The notes beneath the pieces were generated by a model. It did not search any database and was not told the DNA's origin. It saw only the letters and a list, made by a program, of their open reading frames with translations. From positions 682,001-746,000 of the forward strand of contig NZ_CP053908.1 of NCBI RefSeq assembly GCF_013256625.1: 64,000 bases of DNA, given 5' to 3'. This document shows, piece by piece, positions 7,681 through 16,420 of this stretch (the first letter of the stretch is position 1; the number at the start of each line of letters is the position of its first letter). Position numbers and translations under genes: made by a program. Source of the stretch: Hymenobacter sp. BRD128. Its GTDB lineage: Bacteria > Bacteroidota > Bacteroidia > Cytophagales > Hymenobacteraceae.

Positions 7681-8607
7681 CTAGCCCCGCGCCTGTCGCT
7701 TTCGCAGCCAGAGCCAGGCGCCGGCGGCTACCAGCGCGGCCACGCCGGCCACCAGGGCCGCCTGCGGCACTTTTGGCTGCTCCGGTGCGTGCCGGGCCAC
7801 TACGCTATCCTGGAAGGGCTGGCCGCTGGTGGCTGCCAGAATAAGGCGAGTAGCTTCGGCGGGCTGGTCCCACTGCGGGAAGTGGCCGCAGTGGTCGAAC
7901 CAATAGAGGCGGGCGTCGGGAAATTTCGCCAGGGCCCGCGGCGCCTGGCTGGGCACGCATACCTTATCCTGCCGCCCCCAGCCAATAACCAGCGAGCCTG
8001 GTATCGAGCCCTTGGGCGCACCCTGCTGCACCTCGCCATAGGCCAGGTTATAGAGCAGCTCATCAAAGGAGGGCGCGTGGGCAAAGCTGCGCATCTCATC
8101 CAGCGCCGCGCGGGCCGGAATCTGCCACGGGTGGGCCGAAAACTGCGCAAACAGCAGCGTGCGCGTCACCGCATTGCCAGTAAGCAAGGGCATGGCGGGC
8201 TGCAAGGCGCGCACCAGCCTGGTTGATAGGTCCACGCTGTGGTAGAAAACCGGAATCTCCCAGCCCTGCCAGAAGCCGCCCGGGTCGAGCGACACTACCG
8301 CCCCCAGCACGCCGCCGCGCCGGGCCAGCTCCAGCACCAGGCGCGCGCCCATCGAGCTGCCTGCCGCGTCGATGCCCAGCAGGTCGTGCCGACGCAAAAA
8401 CTCGGTGAGCGCGTCGGCTAGGGTACCAATGGTTACCGGCCCACGCAGCGGCGGCGTGTCGCCAAAGCCGGGCAGGTCCACGGCAATTACCTCGCGCTCC
8501 TGAGCTAGCCCGTCCAGAATAGTTTGCCACGAGCGCCAGCTGCCGCCAATGCCGTGTACTAGCAGCAGCGGCTTACCGGTGCCGCGCCGGATGAAGTTCA
8601 TTTCCAT
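7681..8607 (-). CDS. Alpha/beta hydrolase with a C-terminal membrane tail
   Basis: A 308-residue alpha/beta-hydrolase. The start is placed at the ATG at 8607, because the upstream frame has no homology and the fold begins with MNFIRRGTGKPLLLVHG. The nucleophile elbow is GSSMG (about residue 105), the acid Asp is in GRQDKVCVP and the catalytic His in DHCGHFPQWDQP. After the hydrolase fold come about 25 hydrophobic residues (VPQAALVAGVAALVAAGAWL) and a basic tail (RKRQARG), which looks like a tail anchor. This addition is unusual for the family and suggests action at the inner membrane. The substrate is unknown. The gene is transcribed toward the ROF-like gene. Confidence 0.8.
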   Translation of the reverse strand: MEMNFIRRGTGKPLLLVHGIGGSWRSWQTILDGLAQEREVIAVDLPGFGDTPPLRGPVTIGTLADALTEFLRRHDLLGIDAAGSSMGARLVLELARRGGVLGAVVSLDPGGFWQGWEIPVFYHSVDLSTRLVRALQPAMPLLTGNAVTRTLLFAQFSAHPWQIPARAALDEMRSFAHAPSFDELLYNLAYGEVQQGAPKGSIPGSLVIGWGRQDKVCVPSQAPRALAKFPDARLYWFDHCGHFPQWDQPAEATRLILAATSGQPFQDSVVARHAPEQPKVPQAALVAGVAALVAAGAWLWLRKRQARG

Positions 8608-8750
8608 AAGAGTAAGGCAAGCGAAAATAAACCGGACTACTACCATGTACCCGGCCATCATCGTATACGCAAAACCGCCCCCGGCCGCTAAAGCACCACC
8701 ATCAGCGGCCTTAAGTAACGCGCAACTGGTCCCGCGCAGCAAATTCAACG

Positions 8751-8758
8751 TACCTTTA
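8751..8758 (+). promoter_or_regulatory. Possible -7 element with a long leader for the cold-shock gene
   Basis: TACCTTTA is one base from the TAnnTTTG consensus and would give a leader of roughly 100 nt before the csp start at 8868. A long 5' leader is common in cold-shock genes. No convincing -33 element is seen. Confidence 0.25.
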
Positions 8759-8867
8759 CGGCACAAAAGGCAAATCGCCACGTTTCAGTACCGTTAGGGT
8801 AGTTCGCTACATTAATCACACAGGTTCGCTGCTGCTTGCTTTATCACCCCATTTTTTCCCTAGCATC

Positions 8868-9059
8868 ATGCAGACAGGAACCGTAAAATTCTTCAACGAA
8901 ACCAAAGGCTTCGGCTTCATCAAAGTAGACAGCACCGGCGAGGACGTATTCGTCCACGTAACCGACCTCGTGAACGAGATTCGCGAGAACGACAAAGTGC
9001 AGTTTGAAATCGCCCAGGGCAAAAAAGGCCCGAACGCCGTTAAAGTATCGCTGGTGTAG
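8868..9059 (+). CDS. Cold-shock domain protein (CspA family)
   Basis: A 63-residue single cold-shock domain that binds single-stranded RNA/DNA and melts RNA secondary structure. RNP1 is KGFGFI (residues 13-18) and RNP2 is VFVHV (about residues 27-31). Length is normal for bacterial Csp. It is a single gene with its own strong terminator 22 bp downstream and a 260-bp upstream region shared with the divergent hydrolase. Confidence 0.96.
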   Translation: MQTGTVKFFNETKGFGFIKVDSTGEDVFVHVTDLVNEIRENDKVQFEIAQGKKGPNAVKVSLV

Positions 9060-9080
9060 CTTTAAGCCGCCTCAGTTAGT

Positions 9081-9117
9081 AAAAGGCCCCGCTAGCACGC
9101 TAGCGGGGCCTTTTTTT
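9081..9117 (+). terminator. Rho-independent terminator of the cold-shock gene
   Basis: A perfect 16-bp stem (aaaaggccccgctagc / gctagcggggcctttt) with a 2-nt spacer and a seven-T tail. Two GCTAGC hexamers form the inner stem. Confidence 0.92.
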
Positions 9118-9188
9118 GATTTCTGGCTAGTAGAGCAGGGCGCGCGATTACCCCGTACTTTGGCAGTGCCAATCAGGCGCTTCGCTCT

Positions 9189-10388
9189 ATGAGCCAACCT
9201 GCTACTTTGCCATTGCCCGGCCCGGCGGCCCCTAGCGAGGCCGCGGCCCGCCCCCGCGTGCTGGCCATCGATGTGGTGCGCGGCCTGGCCATGATACTCA
9301 TGGCCATCGACCACATTCGGGAGTTTTGGTGCGCCACGCCGGTGCGGCCCGAAGACGTAGCCCAGGCCCCGGCGGCGCTGTTTCTGACGCGCTGGGTTAC
9401 CCATTTTTGTGCGCCCACGTTCGTGTTTCTGGCGGGCGTCAGTATTTTTTTATACCAGCAAAAGCAGCCTAGCCGGAGCGCGGTCAGCCGGTTTTTGCTC
9501 ACGCGCGGGCTGTGGCTGGTCATGCTGGAGCTGGTGGTAATTAATTTTTTGCTGCAGTGGGGCTATCCGCTGCTGGTGCTCGAAGTAATCTGGGTGCTGG
9601 GCTGGAGCATGGTGCTGCTGGCGGGTGCCATTTGGCTGCCGCGCTGGCTGCTGGCTAGCCTGGCACTGGTCTTCCTTTTTGGGCAGCACCTGCTGCCCAC
9701 CATTCAGCCCGTAGATACCCGCCACCTGGGCGGGGCCTTGCTCTACGATAGTCCGTTTTTAGTGGCGCTGCACCCCGTGCCGGTTTTGGCGGCCTACACC
9801 ATCCTGCCCTGGGCGGCCGTGATGGCCGCCGGCTACGTGGCCGGGCCCTGGTTTTGGGCTGCGCCGGCCCGGCGCACGCGCTGGCTAGGCCTGGCGGGCG
9901 GGGCCGCGCTGCTGTTTTTTGCGGGCCTGCGCGCCACCAATTGGTACGGCGACCCCTCGCCGTGGAGCGTGCAGCCGCGCGGGGCCGGCTACACGCTGCT
10001 CTCGTTTCTGAACGTCACCAAATACCCGCCGTCGCTGCTGTTTCTGGGTCTCACGCTCGGCGGGGCGCTGGTGCTGCTGGCGGTGGCCGGCCGCCTGCCT
10101 AGCCGCCTCAGCAGTTGGCTGAGCACGTATGGGCGGGTGCCGCTCTTTTACTTTGTGCTGCATTTTATGCTGATTAGCGGCGGGGCGTATGCGTGGACGC
10201 GCTTGGCTTTTGGGCACGCCATCAACCTGTCGTTTGCCGCCGTAAAAGACTGGCCGTCCGCTTATCACCCCAGCCTGCCGCGCCTGTATGTGGTGTGGGT
10301 GTGCGTGGTGGCCATCATGTACTGGCCCTGCCGCTGGTACCAGGGCTACAAGCAGCGGCACTCGTACTGGTGGCTGTCGTATCTGTAA
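9189..10388 (+). CDS. Heparan-alpha-glucosaminide N-acetyltransferase-like membrane protein (DUF1624)
   Basis: A 399-residue integral membrane protein with roughly 10-11 hydrophobic segments. The N-terminal signature RVLAIDVVRGLAMILMAIDH is characteristic of the HGSNAT/DUF1624 acyltransferase-like family; the His of this motif is the presumed acyl acceptor by analogy with the lysosomal enzyme. Near residue 255 a loop reads TNWYGDPSPW. It probably transfers acyl groups to an envelope sugar, but the donor and acceptor are not evident. It lies 52 bp upstream of phzF on the same strand. Confidence 0.82.
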   Translation: MSQPATLPLPGPAAPSEAAARPRVLAIDVVRGLAMILMAIDHIREFWCATPVRPEDVAQAPAALFLTRWVTHFCAPTFVFLAGVSIFLYQQKQPSRSAVSRFLLTRGLWLVMLELVVINFLLQWGYPLLVLEVIWVLGWSMVLLAGAIWLPRWLLASLALVFLFGQHLLPTIQPVDTRHLGGALLYDSPFLVALHPVPVLAAYTILPWAAVMAAGYVAGPWFWAAPARRTRWLGLAGGAALLFFAGLRATNWYGDPSPWSVQPRGAGYTLLSFLNVTKYPPSLLFLGLTLGGALVLLAVAGRLPSRLSSWLSTYGRVPLFYFVLHFMLISGGAYAWTRLAFGHAINLSFAAVKDWPSAYHPSLPRLYVVWVCVVAIMYWPCRWYQGYKQRHSYWWLSYL

Positions 10389-10440
10389 ACGGGCTAGCCT
10401 GGCAGCGCGGTGCATCTTTGCAGCTCACTTCTCTTTCGCC

Positions 10441-11253
10441 ATGACCATCCCGATTTACCAGGTTGATGCCTTTGCCCGCCGGCCTTTCACCGGCAACCCG
10501 GCCGCCGTGTGCCCGCTCGACGAGTGGCTGCCCGATGCCACCATGCAGCAGATAGCCGCCGAAAATAACCTGGCCGAAACGGCCTTTTTCGTGCCGCTGC
10601 ACGGCCAGGCGGCCGATTTTCACTTGCGCTGGTTCACGCCCACTTTCGAGATTGACCTCTGTGGCCACGCCACCCTGGCCAGCGCCCACGTGCTCTGGAA
10701 CGAGCGCGGCTATACCAAGCCCGAAATCACTTTCCACAGCAAAAGCGGCCTGCTGAAAGTGCGCCGCGAGGCCGATGGCAAGCTGGTGCTCGACTTTCCG
10801 AGCCGCCCGCCGCGCCCGCTGGCCCTGGCCGAGCACCCCGAGGTGCTGCTGCGCTCGCTCGGCCCCGGCGCGGCCACGCCGCTGGCCGTGCTGGCCTCGC
10901 GCGATTTGGTGGTCGAGTTTGCCCACGCCGACGAGGTGCTGGCCCTCAAGCCCGACTTCGCCGCGCTCATCGACCTAGGCTACATCGGCCTCATTGCCAC
11001 GGCGCCGGGCACGGGCGGCGTCGATTTTGTGTCGCGCTTTTTTGCCCCCGAAGTGGGCGTGCCCGAAGACCCCGTTACCGGCTCGGCGCACAGCACGCTC
11101 ATCCCGTTCTGGGCCGAGAAGCTGGGTAAAACCGACCTGTTTGCCCGCCAGGAGTCGGCGCGCGGCGGTGAGCTGTGGTGCCGCCTGCGCGGCGACCGCG
11201 TGGACATTGGTGGCTACGCCGTCACGTTTTTGCGCGGCGACGTGCAGCTATAG
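10441..11253 (+). CDS. PhzF family isomerase/epimerase
   Basis: A 270-residue protein of the PhzF/diaminopimelate-epimerase fold. The ATG at 10441 starts exactly at the family N-terminus (IPIYQVDAFARRPFTGNPAA). The catalytic Glu is in NNLAETAFF (about residue 46), and the repeat motifs DLCGHATLASAHVL and EDPVTGSAHSTLIPFW are present. Stand-alone PhzF homologues are widespread and rarely linked to phenazine synthesis, and no other phz genes are nearby, so the substrate is unknown. Confidence 0.9.
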   Translation: MTIPIYQVDAFARRPFTGNPAAVCPLDEWLPDATMQQIAAENNLAETAFFVPLHGQAADFHLRWFTPTFEIDLCGHATLASAHVLWNERGYTKPEITFHSKSGLLKVRREADGKLVLDFPSRPPRPLALAEHPEVLLRSLGPGAATPLAVLASRDLVVEFAHADEVLALKPDFAALIDLGYIGLIATAPGTGGVDFVSRFFAPEVGVPEDPVTGSAHSTLIPFWAEKLGKTDLFARQESARGGELWCRLRGDRVDIGGYAVTFLRGDVQL

Positions 11254-11510
11254 CGGCCAGCAGGCACCAGCTGATAAGGTTGGTTGTTTGGTAATGAGCT
11301 GATTGATAACAGTATAAACGGTATCGGGGATGATTTATGAGTATAAAAAAATGAGTTAAGCTGGACTTTGTGGCTAGCCAGGAGGCTGATTCTACGTGCT
11401 ATTTTCGTGAGGATTGGCTACTTACAAGCTCGGGCGCTAGTAGCTTGCAGTGGTATGCACTGGAGCCAGGCTCTGGTGTAGTGCGCTACGTACTCTGCTT
11501 TTTCCACACG

Positions 11511-12230
11511 ATGCCTACTACTGCCTGTCTCAACTGCATCATTGTTGACGATAATGAAATCAACCGGCTCACGCTCGAGCACCTCGTAGACCTGACGCCC
11601 GAGCTGAAGCTGGTGGCCTCGTTGCCGGGCGGGCTCGAAGCGCTGGCGTTTTTCCGGGGCGGCGGCCGCTGCGACCTCATCCTGCTCGATGTGGAGATGC
11701 CCACCCTCACGGGCCTCGAGCTAGCCAAGCTGCTGCCCCGGCCCGCGCCGGCCATTGTGCTGGTGACTACGCACCGCGACTTCGCCGTGGCGGCTTTTGA
11801 GCTGCAAGTGGTTGATTATCTAGTAAAACCAGTGGAGTTTGCACGGTTCAGCCAGGCCATCGGCAAGGTGCAGGCCCAGCGGCCGGCCGTGCTCCCCGCG
11901 GCCAAAATCCCTGAGCCGGCCGCCGACCTGTTCGTGAAAGTGGGCACCAAGACTATTAAAATCAACTTCGACGAGGTGCTCTACATTGAGGCTCTTTCGA
12001 CGTATTCGGTGATAGTAACCACTGCCCAAAAGCACATCGTATACCTCACCCTCAAGGCCCTGATTGAGCGGCTGCCCTTCGCCCACTTCGTGCGGGTGCA
12101 CCGCTCCTACATCGTAAATATGCGCCGCATCGAGGCCATCGAAGACAACATGCTCAAGCTGGGCCCCTACGAGGTGCCGGTAGGCAAGTCGTACCAGGAT
12201 GAGTTTACCCGCCACCTACGCAGCTTGTGA
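11511..12230 (+). CDS. LytTR-family response regulator
   Basis: A 239-residue transcription regulator. The start is placed at the ATG at 11511, where the receiver domain begins. The receiver domain has the acidic pair in IIVDDNE, the phosphoacceptor Asp in ILLDVEMPTLTG and the Lys in VDYLVKP. The LytTR DNA-binding domain follows (DLFVKVGTKTIKIN through FVRVHRSYIVNM and PVGKSY). No cognate LytS/histidine-kinase gene is adjacent; the hybrid kinase at 12276 is convergent and already carries its own receiver. The partner is therefore probably elsewhere. Confidence 0.93.
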   Translation: MPTTACLNCIIVDDNEINRLTLEHLVDLTPELKLVASLPGGLEALAFFRGGGRCDLILLDVEMPTLTGLELAKLLPRPAPAIVLVTTHRDFAVAAFELQVVDYLVKPVEFARFSQAIGKVQAQRPAVLPAAKIPEPAADLFVKVGTKTIKINFDEVLYIEALSTYSVIVTTAQKHIVYLTLKALIERLPFAHFVRVHRSYIVNMRRIEAIEDNMLKLGPYEVPVGKSYQDEFTRHLRSL

Positions 12231-12275
12231 GGTAAGGTAGAACGAGGAATCGAGAATTATCGCTTGTGTAATTCG

Positions 12276-14906
12276 TTATTCCTCCATGCTACCTTGTTCC
12301 TTCAGAGGCAGTTCCTGCGGCAGGGCGGCCAGGGCGCGCTGCACCTGGCTAGCCAGGTGGGCGGCGGCGGCGGGCAGATGGAGCAGGTCGGCGGCGGCTT
12401 CGAGCTGCAGCACGGCATTGGCCACGCCGGGCACGCCCACCGATTCAAGGCTGGGCTTGATGTGGTGCGTGATTTTGGCGGCATCGTCCCAGCGGCCGGC
12501 GGCGGCGGCGGTGCGCAGCTGGGCCAGGCTGTCGGGAATATTGCGCAGAAAAGAGTGGATGATTTTCACCACAAACTCTTCGCGGCCCCGCGCCAGGGTG
12601 CGCAGCTTGCTCAGGTCGTAGGCTTGCGCCGGGGCGGGGGCGGGCAATTGCTGCACCAGGGTGCGGTACACGTCTTCTTCCTCAAACGGCTTGGCTAGGG
12701 TGGCATTCATACCGGCGGCCAGGTAGCGGTCGCGGTCGGCCCGGAAGGCATTGGCCGTGAGGGCCACGATGGGCAGGTTGGCCCGCGCCGGGTCGGGCAG
12801 CGCCCGAATGGCCGCCGTGGCATCGAGGCCGTTGAGGCCGGGTAGCTGAATATCCATCAGCACCACGTCGTAGAGCTGGGGGGCGTCGCGCACGCGCTGC
12901 ACGCCGGCCCAGCCATCTTCGGCCTCCTCCACCACGGCGCCCCAGCCCTCGAACAGCAGGCGCGCCACGGTGCGGTTTATTTCGTTGTCTTCGACCACCA
13001 GCAGGCGGCGGCCGCGCAGCGCGCCAGTGTCGTAGGCATCGAGGGCGGGCTGGGCCGGCGCGGGCGCGGCGGCCTTGGGCAGCGTGAGCACAAAGGCAAA
13101 CGTGCTGCCTTTACCCAGCTCACTGCTGAGCATGAGCTGGCCCCCCAGCTGCTCGACCAGTACCCGCGAGATGCTGAGGCCCAGGCCGGTGCCGCCAAAA
13201 CGGCGCGTGGTATCGGAATATGCCTGGGTAAAGCCTTCAAAAATAAGGCCTTGCTTATCATAGGCAATGCCGATGCCAGTGTCCTCCACGCTAAAGCGCA
13301 CGGTGAGCGTGGTGGCTGTTTCGGCGAGCTGCTCGCCGATGACCACCACCCGCCCGCCCGGCTCGGTAAACTTAAGGGCGTTGGCTACCAGATTGATAAG
13401 AATCTGGTTGAGGCGGTGGGGGTCGCTGAGTACCCAGGGGTAGGCGCAGGTGGTGCGCAGCGGCGTGCCGGCAAAGTTAATGCCCTTTTCTTTGGCCTGG
13501 CTCACGAGCGGGCGCAGGGCTTCGCTCATCGAGTCGCAGAGATTGAAGGCGACGGCCTCAAACTCCATTTTGCCCGAGCTGATTTTGGCCATGTCGAGCA
13601 CGTCGTTGATGACGTGCAGCAGGTGCTGCCCCGCGTGCCGGATGGTGCGCACAAACTCCTGCTGGCGGGCGTCGAGGGTGGTTTTGCCGAGCTGGCTAGC
13701 CATCCCCAGCACCCCGTTGAGAGGGGTGCGAATTTCGTGGCTGATGTTGGCCAGGAAATTTTCGCGGGCCTGCACGGCGGCTTCGGCGGCGGTTTTGGCG
13801 CGGCGCAGGGCCTGCTCGGCCAGCACGCGCTCGGTAATGTCCTGCCCGTAGCCAATGACGTAGGCCGGCTGGCCCTCTTCGTGCACCAAGTGGTTGTCGT
13901 AGAGCAGGTAGCGCCCGCCGGGCAGGGCCATCGTGCCGCGTTGGCTGTCGGTGGTGGCAAAGCCCCGGAGGTAGCCCGCCACCCCGTGGCGCTGGGCCGG
14001 TGCTACCAGGTCGCAGAGATTGATACCCGGGAGCGTTTCCAGCGGGTGGCCCAGCAGCTCGGCGGCGGCCGGGTTAGCCGTGAGCAGGTTGCCCTGCAAA
14101 TCGTGCGTACAAATGAGTGCCTGCGAGTGCATCATCAGGTCGCGGTACTGCTTTTCGCGCTGCGCCAGGGCATCAGAAGCCAGCTTTTCGTCGGTGATAT
14201 CGCTGCTGAGCACCAGCACCTGCCGGGTGCCGTCGGGCCGCACCAACAGGCGCTTAATGGTGCAGAAATAGCGCACCTCACCCGAGGCCAGCGTGGTCGT
14301 CGTTTCCCGGGTAGACTGCTCGCCGGTGGCCAGCACCTGCGCATCGGTGTTCATATACTCGCTCCACTCGGCGGCCTGGCGGGGCGTGGGCGGCTGGGCC
14401 GCGGCCGGGTTGAGGTAGCCCATGCGCTGCCGCAGCTGGGTGGTGGCGCGGTTTTCAAATACCATCTGCTGCTGGGCATCGCGCACGAAAATGAGGCTCG
14501 GCGTCGCGTCCAGAATTTCGCCCAGCAGAGTCTGCTGGTCGGCCAGCTGGCGCTCGGCCTGCACCCGGCCCGTGGTTTCGGCCAGGTAGAGCGTCACGCT
14601 GCCCTCGGGCGGTACAATGGTAGCCTTTTGCAGCAGGAAATAGCGTTGGCCCACCTGAATTACCGGCGCCAAAGCATCTGTGCCCTGGCGCACGGCGGCC
14701 CGTAGCTGCTGCCGCACCCGCACTTGCTCGGCCCGGCTCAGGCCCTGGCGCAGAGCCAGGGCGGCGGGGTTGGCGTAGAGCTGCCGGCCACGCGCATCAA
14801 GTCGGACAATCGGATTAGGATTTTGCGCGGACAAGCTAGCCAGCGCCCGTAATTCAGCGAGCGCAGCATCGTCGGTCGGGCCAACCGGGGCAGAAGGTGC
14901 AGACAT
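12276..14906 (-). CDS. Hybrid sensor histidine kinase (PAS x3, HisKA, HATPase, REC, HPt)
   Basis: An 876-residue cytoplasmic-looking phosphorelay protein without clear membrane segments. Three PAS domains occupy about residues 15-370. The HisKA phosphoacceptor His is in NISHEIRTPLNG (about residue 395); the ATPase boxes are NLVANALKF, DTGIGI and GTGLGLSI. A receiver domain (about 650-765) has VEDNEINR, the Asp in LMDIQLPG and Lys in LAKPFEE. A C-terminal HPt domain carries the His in ITHHIKPSLES. All parts of a His-Asp-His relay are in one chain, ending at HPt, so a separate output regulator is required. The LytTR regulator at 11511 is the nearest candidate but is convergent. Confidence 0.94.
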   Translation of the reverse strand: MSAPSAPVGPTDDAALAELRALASLSAQNPNPIVRLDARGRQLYANPAALALRQGLSRAEQVRVRQQLRAAVRQGTDALAPVIQVGQRYFLLQKATIVPPEGSVTLYLAETTGRVQAERQLADQQTLLGEILDATPSLIFVRDAQQQMVFENRATTQLRQRMGYLNPAAAQPPTPRQAAEWSEYMNTDAQVLATGEQSTRETTTTLASGEVRYFCTIKRLLVRPDGTRQVLVLSSDITDEKLASDALAQREKQYRDLMMHSQALICTHDLQGNLLTANPAAAELLGHPLETLPGINLCDLVAPAQRHGVAGYLRGFATTDSQRGTMALPGGRYLLYDNHLVHEEGQPAYVIGYGQDITERVLAEQALRRAKTAAEAAVQARENFLANISHEIRTPLNGVLGMASQLGKTTLDARQQEFVRTIRHAGQHLLHVINDVLDMAKISSGKMEFEAVAFNLCDSMSEALRPLVSQAKEKGINFAGTPLRTTCAYPWVLSDPHRLNQILINLVANALKFTEPGGRVVVIGEQLAETATTLTVRFSVEDTGIGIAYDKQGLIFEGFTQAYSDTTRRFGGTGLGLSISRVLVEQLGGQLMLSSELGKGSTFAFVLTLPKAAAPAPAQPALDAYDTGALRGRRLLVVEDNEINRTVARLLFEGWGAVVEEAEDGWAGVQRVRDAPQLYDVVLMDIQLPGLNGLDATAAIRALPDPARANLPIVALTANAFRADRDRYLAAGMNATLAKPFEEEDVYRTLVQQLPAPAPAQAYDLSKLRTLARGREEFVVKIIHSFLRNIPDSLAQLRTAAAAGRWDDAAKITHHIKPSLESVGVPGVANAVLQLEAAADLLHLPAAAAHLASQVQRALAALPQELPLKEQGSMEE

Positions 14907-15002
14907 AAATAAAAACGTGGAATCTAACTAGCAGTAAGCAGATGATAGTGGTAGCAGTAGCAGTAGCTTAGGGTAGTCAATGGCCCAGCTATTTACGCAT
15001 TA

Positions 15003-15033
15003 AAAGCCTCTTCCACCGCACGGAAGAGGCTTT
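15003..15033 (-). terminator. Terminator of the secreted protein gene at 15065
   Basis: A perfect 12-bp stem (aaagcctcttcc / ggaagaggcttt) with a short loop; on the minus strand it is followed by a T-rich stretch. A near-identical design sits at 15701-15731 after the paralogous gene. Confidence 0.8.
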
Positions 15034-15064
15034 CGCTGGGTGAAAAGCGTAGCAGCTGAATCAC

Positions 15065-15541
15065 TTAACGCCCCAGAGTAATGTGTACTGGCTGCGCCGT
15101 TTCACCGTCGAGGGCAATCCGGGTGCTGCCTAGCCCCACATACTCGGCCTGTAGGCTTAAGGCCGTATGGGCCGGCACTTGCAGTAGAAAAGCGCCGTGC
15201 GCATCGGTTACGGCAATCTGGCGCACATTGGTAGTGGGAAAAACACAAACTCCGGGGCAAGGCTGGCCGTCGGCCCCCAGCACGAGGCCCGCCAGGTAAA
15301 GCAGGCGCGTTTCGGGCGGCGCGCTGGCCCCAGCGCGCGGGCTCACTGGGGCTGGAGCCGACTGGGGCCGGCCGGCCGGCTGGTGGGCGGGTGCCTTGGC
15401 GGCGGGGCGAATGGCCCTGCGGCGGGCTTGCGGCCGGGTATTTTTGCCCGCAGTGGGCAAGGTGCGCGCCGCCTGTGCCGGCCCGCCCAACAGGAGCAGT
15501 AGGGCAATCGAAGCAGCAATAGAAGAGCGGAGACCTAACAT
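15065..15541 (-). CDS. Secreted protein with a carboxypeptidase-regulatory-like domain
   Basis: A 158-residue exported protein: signal peptide (residues 1-24, ending QAARTL), a basic Pro/Ala/Arg-rich low-complexity linker (about 25-75), then one beta-sandwich domain of the carboxypeptidase-regulatory type (LAGLVLGADGQPCPGVCVFP, VTDAHGAFLLQVPA). Such domains in Bacteroidota usually sit at the N-terminus of TonB-dependent receptors; here the domain stands alone. A paralogue with the same layout lies next to it at 15756-16252. Function unknown. Confidence 0.6.
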   Translation of the reverse strand: MLGLRSSIAASIALLLLLGGPAQAARTLPTAGKNTRPQARRRAIRPAAKAPAHQPAGRPQSAPAPVSPRAGASAPPETRLLYLAGLVLGADGQPCPGVCVFPTTNVRQIAVTDAHGAFLLQVPAHTALSLQAEYVGLGSTRIALDGETAQPVHITLGR

Positions 15542-15700
15542 AAAAAGTGGGTAACGTGTTGAAATAGCTAGGGGCTAGGGGAGACTAGTAGTGCGGTTAA
15601 TCAAAAGTAGCAGTGCGACTTAAGGAAGTACTAAGAACTATGCGAATGGTCCTGTTTACTGGCCGAATAAGTGCTGCCGGCCGGCTAGCCAGGAATGAAA

Positions 15701-15731
15701 AAGGCTTCTTTCCATGCCGGAAAGAAGCCTT
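15701..15731 (-). terminator. Terminator of the frameshifted gene at 15756
   Basis: A perfect 13-bp stem (aaggcttctttcc / ggaaagaagcctt), followed on the minus strand by five T. Confidence 0.8.
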
Positions 15732-15755
15732 GCGATACTAAAGAAGAACAGGAGC

Positions 15756-16252
15756 CTACTTGCCGAGCGTGATGCGCAAGGGAGTAGTGCCGGGCGCGGG
15801 CACCTCCACCCGGCTGCTGCCTTCCCCAAAATATTCAACGCGTAGCGAAATAGCAGCCCCGGCGGGCACGGGTAGCGTGAATGCTCCCTGGGCATCGGTG
15901 ACGACGAGCTGGCGCGGCGCGCCGGCGGGGTACACGCTAGCTCCGGCGCAGGGCCGGCCGTCGGGAGCTAGCACAATGCCTTTGAGCTGCACGGTTTGGG
16001 GGCTGCCGGCGCACTGGGCTGCTCGGCTGCCGGCAGCACTGCCGGGGCCACAGCGGGCGCAACCAGCGGCTTACTGGCTGGTGCAGGGGCAGCCGGGGCG
16101 GTGGGTTTACTTTTGCCGGCGGCCACAGGCTGGCGCTTGGTTGCCGGATGTGTATCGGTAGCTGGGGCGGCGGCGGCGGCGCCAGCCAGCAACACTACTA
16201 AAAAAGCAGCGGTGCAATAACGAAGTGCGGGGAAGGTAGAAAAAGCTTGCAT
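15756..16252 (-). pseudogene. Frameshifted paralogue of the secreted carboxypeptidase-regulatory-like protein
   Basis: Two overlapping frames together reproduce the layout of the gene at 15065: signal peptide (FLVVLLAGAAAAAPATD), Pro/Ala-rich linker and a carboxypeptidase-regulatory-like domain (LKGIVLAPDGRPCAGASVYP, VTDAQGAFTLPVPAG). The first frame stops at 15968 after PAAPKPCSSKALC; the domain continues one frame over. One added base in the run of five G at 15998-16002 (plus strand) restores a single frame reading ...AAP-QTVQLKGIV. It is either a sequencing deletion, a phase-variable tract or a recent mutation. Confidence 0.7.
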
Positions 16253-16420
16253 AGCAGGGCGGGAATGAGTAAGAAACAGATGCCGGCCGAGTTGTACACA
16301 AGGAGGAAAAACTTGACCTGTACAAATGTACAGCGGACGGGGAGAGGCTTGTACGAGATTCTGCGAATACGGTTATTTTGTAAGCCAATGCTGCGTTTTA
16401 CCCGCTGAGCGGTGGGCGCG

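Noticed and set aside
10411..10440. Promoter for phzF at gcatctttgc
   Set aside because: Resembles TAnnTTTG but lacks the initial TA; spacing from the preceding gene also fits co-transcription.
13251..14705. 484-codon open frame on the plus strand opposite the hybrid kinase
   Set aside because: Its composition is a mirror of the kinase's high-GC codons and it has no recognisable domain; the kinase frame is complete and motif-rich.
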